From Rhinopomastus cyanomelas (taxonomy: Eukaryota; Chordata; Aves; Bucerotiformes; Rhinopomastidae): a stretch of DNA of 64,000 nt. Both the position numbers and the translations under genes were made by a program. Shown here in pieces: positions 59,301-64,000 of this stretch. How positions within the stretch are numbered: the stretch's first letter is position 1; each line of letters starts with the position of its first letter. The notes under the pieces are model-generated. The model had not been told where the DNA came from. It did not search any database and saw nothing but the letters and a program-made list of their open reading frames with translations. Location of the stretch: contig VXBP01004217.1 of NCBI GenBank assembly GCA_013400115.1, positions 1-64,000 of the forward strand, given 5' to 3'.

Positions 59301-61807
59301 GAATTCAGTGTATGACACATTACCAGTCACTGTTCATGGAAATGGCCCAACTAAAGTGAGTGAAAGTTTGGCAACTTGGCAAAAAGATAGAACCAATTTT
59401 AATAGAGGCAAAGCTGGTGGTAGAAGAGTCTGAAGCAGTCATAGCGTACCACCACTGCTCATTTCCAATTAACATTAATAATTGCAAGGATAAAAACCCC
59501 CTTCTAGTAGCTTTATTTATAATTTTATTCTGCTGTCACTGTAACTTTATATCAGCGGTGAAACAACTTCTGCTCCCAAATTCACTGTAGCATGGGATAG
59601 TAGAAGTGATTAAGCTTATTTCTTCTCAATCACAAAACAATTATTGAAGCTAGTGAAGAACATCTGTCTGATTATTACATGGTAATCAGAGTAACAGATT
59701 TTCAGGGAGAGAAAATTCTAACCAAGAGTCACAGACTGGAATACAAACCAGTGCTGTGCCTAATTTCGCTGCAGGTCTTGGTGTGTGTTTGTATATACAT
59801 AATAAAATGGTGCATACATAGGTTTTGCCTGTGTATGTGTGGAAGTGTGTATGGCCTTTGTTATTGGATCTCCATGGCTTTTGTTAGTGCATCTTTAGTG
59901 TAATTGATCACTGACTGCAGTGTACCCATGGTTCATGAGCTTTGGGTTCACAGTCGACCAGGATCTGTCCTGTGAAATGGCTGTCCCTGTGTAAGGATCC
60001 TGTCATCCAGAAGACATGGCACAGTTTCTCTTGGCGAAGTTTCTCCATTTGGTCATCTGGCAGTTCTGTTCCTTATGTGGCAAATAAGTGTAGAGGTGTA
60101 TCATTCCCAGTGGCCTCTGTTGGATGAAGGATTGCATGTGGCTGCTTCCTAAGTTATTCTGAGTATGTGTTCCATATTGTAGCTCCTTATTTTCTGAAAA
60201 ATGCCTCCTAGGAGAATGAAATAAAATTTGAAACTCATTTCTATCCCAATGAATGCTGCTTCTAAGTTTTTGCACTGTATTTAGTGATGCTGTTACCTGT
60301 TTGGCTTATAAACCACTCAGTAGCAGAGAAATATATGACCAGTTTCTTCCATTTGTTGCTAGTTATTTTTTTTGTCTCGGTTAAAATTTTAATGTTATTT
60401 ATCATCACAGGGATTGTTGACACTTTGCCGTTGAAAATAAAGGTACTGTGTTTTACAGCTGGGCAAGCAGTTTAGGTTGGAATGCCTTATGCTAATCTAC
60501 AAATTACGCTACATTAAACAAAACTAAATCTTTGCATGTAGTTTTAAAAAGAAAGGCAACTCCTACTATATATCGCTTTGTCAATGCTGGTTTCTTCTGT
60601 CTTAAACACAGAATTAACAGAATTAAGAGGACAATAGTATAATAGGATTGAAAAGTCTTCACTAGTTAGTAAATAAACTAGCATGGAAGTAATTCGCAGA
60701 ATTAACTCCAAATACTGAAAGTTCTTTTGTTTATAATAACCTTCTGTTTTGTATTGAATGTTTTCAATGTGCAGATTAGTAAATAGCATCAGTCAGAGGC
60801 ACTTCTTTGGAATGTATACCAAATTACTCTGACTTCTTGATGTGCTTTGTATTTTTCCCCCTCAAGTGGTTCTCTTGTGGCACACTCATTTTGTATACTT
60901 TATTGTACATTTCTGGCATTAAATTCAAGCTATTCTATTCAGAATGATTATTTAATATGCATAAAGGTACATTCAAAAGGTACATTCAAAATATGATAAA
61001 GTACAGATTAAGTAGTGGACTGGAGCATGTTTTCTATGCAAAGTAATATTCTGTCCTTTCAGGTTTTTTTGAGGGCAAAGAGCAGGAATGATTAGCAGCC
61101 TTCCTGGGGCAGACTTTTCCTAGCCTAAGGGAACCCTCAGCCATTGCAAATGACACTAAAATGAAGTTCTGCACAAACCTTTTATGGAATCAAGGAGGAC
61201 AAGGCAGCCCAGGTGGCCTGTTGACTGAAAAAGTGCAAGTTTTACTTGGTGTCAATTCATAATGTGTTAAGAAACTAGATGCCACTTCAAAGTGTATCCC
61301 CTTCACTGGTTTCTAAATTTTGGCATAGCTTGTCAAAAATGCATCATCTGTGCATCTGTCTTCTCCATTTACTAAATGTTACTCATATGGTCGCTTTTTG
61401 TGTTTTATGTAAATTGTTGGTGATTTTCAGAATGGGAAGAGACTTTCCTTGAAGTCATACCTGGCAGCTTTTGAGAGCCAAATTTTTTGGTTTGTAGTCT
61501 GTGTCTTGGAAGGCATACAAGGTTTTACTTGGTTGCTGTCAAACACATTTTTGGCTGAACTGAAGTACTGAATATAGATGCTAGGGTAACATAATCTCTG
61601 CTTTAGGTGTAAGAGACTGAATAAGTAAAACTGAGCTCTTTTAAAAGGTATGAATCATCATTTGCACACACCTTTCATTAAACTGAATTCTCCTTTATTT
61701 ATCAGATTCACTTGAATTATTTGGGAAACTACATCCCTAATGCCTGGACAAGGGAAACCGGTTGCAGCATCTGTGATTTAGACTTACTAGATCTCTCTAC
61801 AGTAACG
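29239..61807 (+). CDS. PLOD2: PLOD2, procollagen-lysine 2-oxoglutarate 5-dioxygenase 2 (exons 1-8, 3' partial)
   Basis: Lysyl hydroxylase 2, an ER enzyme that hydroxylates lysines (telopeptide lysines in particular) of procollagen using Fe2+, 2-oxoglutarate, O2 and ascorbate. Exons: 29239-29341, 46295-46386, 47855-47991, 55407-55570, 56749-56861, 58406-58469, 59258-59355, 61706-61807; they join in one frame giving about 291 of an expected 740-760 residues. An N-terminal signal peptide (about 1-25, leucine-rich) precedes DKLLVFTVATKETDGFHRF, the start of the glycosyltransferase-like domain. Diagnostic LH2 segments follow: SIGGGQKVRL, CYDVIFAGGPEE, ADGLIWPDKRLADKYP, NLQDNDDDQLFYTK, INITLDHKC and GNGPTK. 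The metal-site region reads E-C-Y-D (110-113) where LH3 has D-x-x-D, in line with LH2 having little glycosyltransferase activity. The ATG is in strong context (A at -3, G at +4). Oddities: a GC-AG intron 4 and an apparently duplicated exon 3. The Fe-dependent dioxygenase domain and the alternatively spliced exon 13A are beyond the window. Confidence 0.95.
29342..33740. other. PLOD2 intron 1, proximal part
   Basis: Intron 1 runs from 29342 to 46294. This first part is unique DNA with short homopolymer runs; the first 300 bases still belong to the CpG island. No exon was recognised. Confidence 0.6.
33749..34453 (+). repeat. CR1 LINE 3' fragment, interrupted by a hAT element
   Basis: CR1 from 'gcaatgaggatgatgaagga' through 'gagggagctggatctcttt' to 'cccttccaaaccctaacgtt'. 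The element is split at 34105-34367 by a DNA transposon; the CR1 parts on both sides join without loss. Confidence 0.9.
34105..34367. mobile_element. hAT-type non-autonomous DNA transposon (263 bp)
   Basis: The element starts CAGGGGTCCTCAAAC and ends with the exact reverse complement GTTTGAGGACCCCTG, giving 15-bp perfect terminal inverted repeats. It is flanked by 8-bp target duplications ATCTAGAT (34097-34104) and ATCTAGGT (34368-34375), one mismatch apart; the CR1 consensus at this point reads ATCTAGGT/GTCTAGGT. Eight-base duplications and CAGNGGTYCTCAAA-type ends are typical of the hAT superfamily, Charlie-like group. There is no transposase; the interior is GC-rich and non-coding. The family was not named because no library search was possible. 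Confidence 0.87.
34525..34600 (-). repeat. CR1 LINE 3' end, minus orientation
   Basis: 'agaatcacagaacatgaggg ... gggacctcaaaagatcatctggtccaattcccctgcca' is the reverse complement of a CR1 3' end. Confidence 0.85.
34601..37760. other. PLOD2 intron 1, middle part
   Basis: Unique AT-rich intron sequence. A 12-base motif AAATATATTTAG occurs twice near 36096 and 36120. No exon or gene was recognised. Confidence 0.5.
37763..38212 (+). repeat. CR1 LINE 3' fragment
   Basis: From 'gaccagtggagagtccagtg' through 'aagctgggtctgtttagctt' and 'gaacttcacagtgagggtga' to 'cccttccaatccctgctgtt'. Its far 3' tail abuts the solo LTR. Confidence 0.9.
38218..38931 (+). mobile_element. Solo LTR, avian ERVL-like (714 bp)
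   Basis: The segment begins TGTCCTGGTTTG and ends ACACATGACA, so it has TG...CA ends with short inverted TGTC/GACA termini. The flanks CTCCC (38213-38217) and CTTCC (38932-38936) fit a 5-bp target duplication with one change. An ATTAAA signal near 38799 followed by a TC-rich tract and GGGAGAGG resembles R/U5 of avian endogenous retrovirus LTRs that begin TGTCCTGGTTTG. There is no internal retroviral sequence, so it is a solo LTR in sense orientation in PLOD2 intron 1. The family is assigned from memory of the start motif. Confidence 0.75.
39560..40276 (+). mobile_element. CR1 LINE with ORF2 C-terminal fragment
   Basis: An uninterrupted stretch (about 39583-39936) encodes the CR1 ORF2 C-terminus: GDLGVLVDQKLNMSQQHALT, RSVASRSREVTLSFYSALVR, CVQFWSPYYKKDVDVLERV and RELGLFSLEKRRL. 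The CR1 3' UTR follows. A 15-base direct repeat (GAGTAGCCCTGAGGA twice) lies at about 39575-39606. A second CR1 tail is inserted at its end. Confidence 0.9.
40277..40371 (+). repeat. CR1 LINE 3' tail, younger copy
   Basis: 'ggtctgggtgatcctgctgt ... cccttccaatccctagtgattctatgattctatgat' directly follows the previous CR1. It is near identical to the tail at 18640-18733, so it is recent. Confidence 0.9.
40372..42870. other. PLOD2 intron 1, distal part
   Basis: Unique intron DNA. No gene, exon or clear repeat was recognised. Confidence 0.5.
42878..43098 (+). repeat. CR1 LINE 3' fragment, old
   Basis: Diverged copy recognised by 'atcaaggaaaagctctttaa', 'gatcactggaacaggttgtc' and the end 'ccttccaaccttatgattct'. 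Confidence 0.75.
43740..43758 (+). repeat. Poly-T run (19 bases)
   Basis: Uninterrupted T run inside PLOD2 intron 1. Confidence 0.8.
44890..45158 (+). repeat. CR1 LINE 3' fragment
   Basis: From 'tgtaggacaaggaacaatga' through 'ggttccgcctcaacacaag' and 'gaacagactccccagggag' to 'cccttccaacccctaacatc' and 'ctatgatcctatg'. Confidence 0.9.
46295..46386 (+). CDS. PLOD2: PLOD2 exon 2
   Basis: Acceptor 'tttttccccctcag', donor 'gtattg'. It encodes DKLLVFTVATKETDGFHRF and HFNYTVK, the start of the glycosyltransferase-like domain. Confidence 0.97.
46387..47752. other. PLOD2 intron 2
   Basis: Unique intron sequence (intron 2 is 46387-47854). No repeat or extra exon was recognised. Confidence 0.6.
47753..48812. 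repeat. Duplicated segment, copy A (contains PLOD2 exon 3)
   Basis: Matches 50239-51300 almost base for base. The differences seen are one substitution in 'gatgcgtggg' versus 'gatgcatggg', a 2-base insertion in the second copy ('catcctcactgg') and one change near the CR1 end. Confidence 0.93.
47855..47991 (+). CDS. PLOD2: PLOD2 exon 3 (first copy)
   Basis: A 137-base exon after 'cgtgttccag', ending in phase 2 before 'gtaagc'. It encodes VLGKGEEWKGGE, SIGGGQKVRLLKEG and QEDLVVMFVE plus the first two bases of a Cys codon completed by exon 4. Confidence 0.97.
48728..48957 (-). repeat. CR1 LINE 3' fragment, minus orientation
   Basis: 'atagaatcacagaacattag ... caacctccctgggtagccca ... acacccattgccccttgtcc' is a reverse-oriented CR1 3' end. 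Confidence 0.9.
48937..49240. repeat. Module copy 1 of 3
   Basis: From 'agcttacacccattgcccc' to 'gggttagaaagc', ending at a single N (49241). It is repeated at 49271-49580 and 51447-51752 with only a few differences. Confidence 0.85.
49246..49300 (-). repeat. CR1 remnant at the start of module copy 2
   Basis: 'aaattatgtggaacctccta' and 'ccttgtcctatcg' are CR1 3' region in minus orientation, immediately after the N at 49241. Confidence 0.7.
49271..49800. repeat. Module copy 2 of 3 with extended right flank
   Basis: Matches 51447-51978. It continues past the end of copy 1 into 'gaagtctacg', the T run and 'catcatagact'. A small insertion ('ttcc' in 'ggctgttccagaatttt') separates it from the other two copies. 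Confidence 0.85.
49807..50143 (-). repeat. CR1 LINE, minus orientation, truncated by the assembly gap
   Basis: A young CR1 in reverse orientation from 'tagaatcatagaatcattag' to 'tttgtagacattaatgag', where the N run begins. The matching 5' portion of a minus CR1 reappears at 51980-52013. Confidence 0.92.
50144..50238. other. Assembly gap (95 N)
   Basis: Run of N starting inside a CR1 and ending exactly where the second copy of the exon 3 region begins. Confidence 1.
50239..51300. repeat. Duplicated segment, copy B
   Basis: Near-identical second copy of 47753-48812, including the exon 3 flanks, the exon and the beginning of the minus-strand CR1. Its abutment to the N run and later single Ns points to an assembly duplicate. 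Confidence 0.93.
50341..50477 (+). other. PLOD2: Second copy of PLOD2 exon 3 (probably assembly duplicate)
   Basis: The 137 bases are identical to exon 3 at 47855-47991, with the same acceptor and donor. Using both copies in one transcript would shift the frame, since 137 is not a multiple of three. A real gene could use only one of them. It should not be counted as an extra exon. Confidence 0.85.
51301..51445. other. 145-base segment unique to copy B
   Basis: 'ctggtaagggggagggagat' to 'ctctttaagctaagtg' has no counterpart in copies A1 or A2, where CR1 sequence continues instead. It ends at a single N (51446). It may be misplaced sequence from another locus. Confidence 0.6.
51447..51978. repeat. 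Module copy 3 of 3
   Basis: Matches 48937-49240 and 49271-49800, ending at a single N (51979) after 'catcatagact'. Confidence 0.88.
51980..52013 (-). repeat. CR1 LINE internal/5' piece, minus orientation
   Basis: 'ctccacttccttcatcatcc' and 'tcgttgccct' are the reverse complement of the CR1 'agggcaacgaggatgatgaagg' region also seen at 33755. It is probably the other end of the CR1 cut at 50143. Confidence 0.8.
52014..55406. other. PLOD2 intron 3, right part
   Basis: Unique AT-rich intron DNA up to exon 4. It includes the candidate 39-base cassette at 52481-52519 (see findings) and T/G-rich low-complexity DNA around 53395-53465. No repeat was recognised. Confidence 0.5.
55407..55570 (+). CDS. 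PLOD2: PLOD2 exon 4 (GC donor)
   Basis: Acceptor 'tttttttcag'. It encodes YDVIFAGGPEELLKKF, FAADGLIWPDKRLADKYP and FLNSGG. Phase requires the exon to end at 55570 followed by 'gcaagtat', a GC donor. The nearest GT, at 55575, would break the frame to exon 5. Confidence 0.93.
55571..56748 (+). other. PLOD2 intron 4, GC-AG type
   Basis: Begins GCAAGT after exon sequence GGAG and ends 'gatattgcag'. GC-AG introns are a small minority in vertebrates, and their other donor positions tend to match consensus closely, as here (AG|GCAAGT). A CR1 fragment and a single N are inside. Confidence 0.88.
55998..56033 (+). repeat. CR1 LINE fragment ending at a single N
   Basis: 'gcagctgctggagagggtcc' and 'agcatagggcaacg' match the CR1 ORF2/3' junction region, and the match stops abruptly at N 56034. 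The rest of the element is probably missing from the assembly. Confidence 0.65.
56749..56861 (+). CDS. PLOD2: PLOD2 exon 5
   Basis: Acceptor 'gatattgcag', donor 'gtaggt'. It encodes FIGYAPYINHVVQQW, NLQDNDDDQLFYTK and IYIDPLAR. The acidic run corresponds to the metal/sugar-nucleotide region of the glycosyltransferase domain. Confidence 0.96.
56862..57744. other. PLOD2 intron 5, left part with LTR-like tail
   Basis: Unique intron except 57240-57365. There, two AATAAAG signals in 'caataaagctctacc' and 'ttaataaagttctctgctg' flank 'tttttggtgacgaagtctct', a layout like the R-U5 end of an avian retroviral LTR. Too degraded to classify. Confidence 0.3.
57745..58010 (-). repeat. CR1 LINE fragment, minus orientation, old
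   Basis: Diverged reverse CR1 recognised by 'cctgtccagtgcttgaccac', 'tcagtaaagaaattattctt' and 'ctcaagagaaatgaggtcac'. Confidence 0.75.
58011..58405. other. PLOD2 intron 5, right part
   Basis: Unique AT-rich sequence, nothing recognised. Confidence 0.5.
58406..58469 (+). CDS. PLOD2: PLOD2 exon 6
   Basis: A 64-base exon, acceptor 'cttttatttcag', donor 'gtaagtc'. It encodes ERINITLDHKCTIFQTLNGAI plus one base of the Asp codon. Confidence 0.97.
58470..59257. other. PLOD2 intron 6
   Basis: 788-base AT-rich intron, nothing recognised. Confidence 0.7.
59258..59355 (+). CDS. PLOD2: PLOD2 exon 7
   Basis: Acceptor 'tttgatttgcag', donor 'gtgagtg'. It encodes DEVVLKFEEGRVRARN, VYDTLPVTVHGNGPTK. Confidence 0.97.
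59356..61705. other. PLOD2 intron 7
   Basis: 2.35-kb AT-rich intron. No repeat or exon was recognised. Confidence 0.6.
61706..61807 (+). CDS. PLOD2: PLOD2 exon 8
   Basis: A 102-base phase-0 exon, acceptor 'tttatttatcag', donor 'gtaagc'. It encodes IHLNYLGNYIPNAWTRETG, CSICDLDLLDLSTVT, where Cys-x-x-Cys follows the NY(I/V)PN motif of the family. It is the last PLOD2 exon in the window. Confidence 0.96.
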
Positions 61808-63624
61808 GTAAGCATACTTGTCATTGGAACAAATCCTTTCTCAATGCAGTTGATAGCTGCACAGTGATTTGCGAGGCAGTGTGGCTTCAATATTCAATGC
61901 TATGTTTTGTAGACATTTCAGGACATTATTTTTCTGGAATATGAAACTGTAAAGATGACACTTCAGTTTACCGGTAATGTCAGTACTTTTAAAATACACA
62001 CATAAAAGCATTTTTATGCAGATTTCTGCAATATTACTGAAAATTACCCCCAAAGAGCCTATGGATCCTTACCTGTGTTCACTAGATGAACTAATAAATT
62101 TTTAACTCATGGATGAATAAAGTGACTAAATTTTTTGGAGGAGAAAAGCATTTTGTCTAGTTCAGTTTTTTAACTACAGACCTAGAAAAAACTTGTTGTG
62201 TATAATTTAAAAAATTTCTGTTACGAATAGACATTAGTTGATAACTATAAGGTGATTAAATTTACTCTTTTTTTGAAAGCATAAATAGTCAAAATTGCTT
62301 TACCTCGTAAAGGATGAGACAGACATCTTTTATTACAGGTGCCAGCGTGTTTCTGTAGAACAAATCTGATGCAATTGAGTGTCAGTTTAGCTTTCAGAAT
62401 TCATGCAATCATCACATATGTATCCATGGCTTGTGTATGGGGAACATACTTTGGCTCTTTGTCTCCAAGCATGACATCTTTAGTGGTTTTATGAATATTT
62501 CAGCTTGTACTCAGTAAATTTAAGGAGCGTAAATACTGAGGTCTACCATGTGGAAATATAAGTCTTGTACTTAACATTCTGAGTATTCTTAACAGACACT
62601 TTCCAGCGGTTTTCATTTCTGTTCTGTACTGAAGATTTTATTGAAAACAGGTCTTAGAAGATCATGTTAAAGATGGCGTGAAAGAAGTAGTAGCTTGTTA
62701 TCTTTTGTAATGAAGGGATGAAATAATACGTAGTTTGTGGACTGGAATACAAAACTAAAAGGTTATTGCTGGAATTGTAATAATTTTCAGTGTTTTTATA
62801 TGTTATTAATTTTAATTTGGCTGTGAAGATACAATATACAACCGTTGTTCTATTTCAATAGAACAACAGTAAACATTCTTACAACGTTTACTTGAGGAAA
62901 AGAATTTGTGGAAATTTTTCCTTGTGGTGTTGGTAATTAAAACATAGTTGGGGAAGCAGTTAAAGCAAGTAATGCAAAGTAACTTGCAATGACTTACTGT
63001 ATAGCTTCCTATATTTTGTGAGCACCTACTTGGAATGCATCTTCCTTTCTGTAATTAATCTGTTGGACTTCATACCTCACTCACTCTGCCAGCAGAAATA
63101 ACGAGACTTTTCCTTGGCCTCAGTAGAAATGTTCACTTCAGGCATTTCTAAGTACAAGCAATAATTCATTTTCTCAAAGTGCTTTCTGTTCTGGCTTGGC
63201 CATTTGCCACTTAGCAAGAAATCTCCACTAAAAAGAGCAATATTGTCTCGGTGGCTCTGATAATTCTGAACTGTATTATTATATTTCACTTTCTGCATTG
63301 ATACAGTTATCTTCAGATTTTGCTTGTTCTTCTCATAAGGAAGTAGAGAATTAAATTTTTATTGATGCTAACTACATTTTGGACTTCAGGTTCCTTTAGA
63401 TGAATTCTGACGTGAATGGATCCTTGACTTGATTAGCTTAGATGTTGTGGGTTCAGTGTGTTGAGCTGGGCTTACTTAAGTACACCGACCTTGACTTCAG
63501 CAGTACAAAACAGAGAAGCTCCACTTTTAGAAGGAGCTCAAATAATAGTCCATTCCATAACAGACATAGAGATGGCCTTCATCCTGTGAAGGTCAGGAGT
63601 GCAGACATGTGAGACAGAGATAGG
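61808..63624. other. PLOD2 intron 8, left part
   Basis: AT-rich intron sequence. No following PLOD2 exon was found before the window ends. Confidence 0.6.
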
Positions 63625-63652
63625 TACACAAACCATTGCCTTGGTTTGTGTA
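63625..63652. repeat. Perfect 11-bp hairpin
   Basis: TACACAAACCA (63625-63635) and TGGTTTGTGTA (63642-63652) are exact reverse complements with a 6-base loop. It lies at the proposed end of the minus-strand LTR-like block. Confidence 0.8.
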
Positions 63653-64000
63653 GGTCAGTCTGTAGTAAACAGGCAGATGCTCTACCACCCAGTGACCCCT
63701 CCCCAGCCATGAAGGGGAACTAGGAAAAGAAGAACTGGGAGAAGGTTAAAATTAACACAGCTTTAATGAAATAGCCAAACTATTTCATTAAAGCCAAACT
63801 ACTGTACCAGTACACAGGATGCAAAATTATACTCAGCCCAGCAAAAGCACAGTGGTCACAACAAATGGAAAACTGTCCTCAGGATTAAGCAAGGGGAGCA
63901 GAGGAATCCTAAGCAACCTTCTGCCTATTTTACTGAGCAGGACATTTTTGCTGTGGGATGCATGGGTCCTATGGGCTATGGCTGGCCTGTGATTCTGCCT
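63637..64000 (-). mobile_element. Possible LTR-type repeat, minus orientation, cut by window end
   Basis: Read on the minus strand, the block has CATTAAAGC followed by an AT tract, a TC-rich tract and GGGGAGGGGTCACTGGGTGG. This layout resembles the 3' half of the solo LTR at 38218-38931, and it ends near CACAAACCAAGGCA. The start is outside the window and the boundary is uncertain. Confidence 0.35.
63760..63794. repeat. Perfect 15-bp hairpin
   Basis: GCTTTAATGAAATAG (63760-63774) and CTATTTCATTAAAGC (63780-63794) are exact reverse complements with a 5-base loop. Confidence 0.85.

Noticed and set aside
63637..63716. tRNA gene on the minus strand (GTGGTAGAGCATCTGCC resembles an A box)
   Set aside because: No matching B box or cloverleaf could be found downstream. 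The sequence fits better as part of an LTR-like repeat.
61808..64000. PLOD2 exon 9 inside the window
   Set aside because: I looked for the segment that follows in LH2 (VHPNVSISIFIEQPTPF-like) and found no match with splice sites.
1..64000. CRISPR arrays, operons, bacterial-type systems
   Set aside because: The window is vertebrate nuclear DNA with spliced genes and LINEs. Repeated sequences are CR1 copies or assembly duplicates, not regularly spaced repeats.

Overview
The window is avian nuclear DNA. The evidence is a dense set of CR1 LINE fragments on both strands, several ending in the bird-type CR1 tail with ATTCTATG repeats. There are also an ERVL-like solo LTR, spliced vertebrate genes with long introns, and a single CpG-island promoter. 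The heavy load of young-looking CR1 copies would suit a CR1-rich lineage, but the species cannot be fixed from the sequence.

Layout. (1) Positions 1-9.7 kb hold a phospholipid scramblase gene on the + strand, closest to PLSCR1/2. Seven coding exons encode about 274 residues, with the stop at 9076-9078. A perfect interferon-stimulated response element lies at 1084-1097, about 1.3 kb upstream of the first coding exon. (2) Positions 9.7-28.8 kb are intergenic, with no gene I can support. They contain CR1 copies (a long ORF2 remnant at 16.6-18.3 kb and nested copies at 18.3-18.7 and 19.8-20.6 kb), a short diverged tandem duplication and two palindromic AT-rich motifs. (3) Positions 28.8-29.6 kb are a CpG island with a TATA box and GC box; they form the promoter and first exon of PLOD2 (lysyl hydroxylase 2, + strand). 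(4) Positions 29.3-64 kb are PLOD2 exons 1-8, about the first 291 residues (signal peptide and most of the N-terminal glycosyltransferase-like domain). Intron 1 is about 17 kb and holds most of the remaining repeats. The later exons, including the hydroxylase domain, lie beyond the window.

PLSCR genes next to PLOD2 in the same orientation match the order known at human 3q24. The two genes do not act in one pathway. The scramblase moves phospholipids across the plasma membrane and, in mammals, is interferon-inducible. PLOD2 hydroxylates telopeptide lysines of procollagen in the ER and is hypoxia-responsive.

The strongest structural observations are: a false-looking duplication of PLOD2 exon 3 around an N gap (47.75-51.98 kb); a GC-AG intron in PLOD2 (intron 4); a 263-bp hAT-type element with 8-bp target duplications inserted in a CR1; the ISRE upstream of the scramblase; a solo LTR with TG...CA ends; and loss of two cysteines in the scramblase palmitoylation motif. 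I found no clearly new multi-gene system. This is an ordinary vertebrate two-gene locus with notable details.
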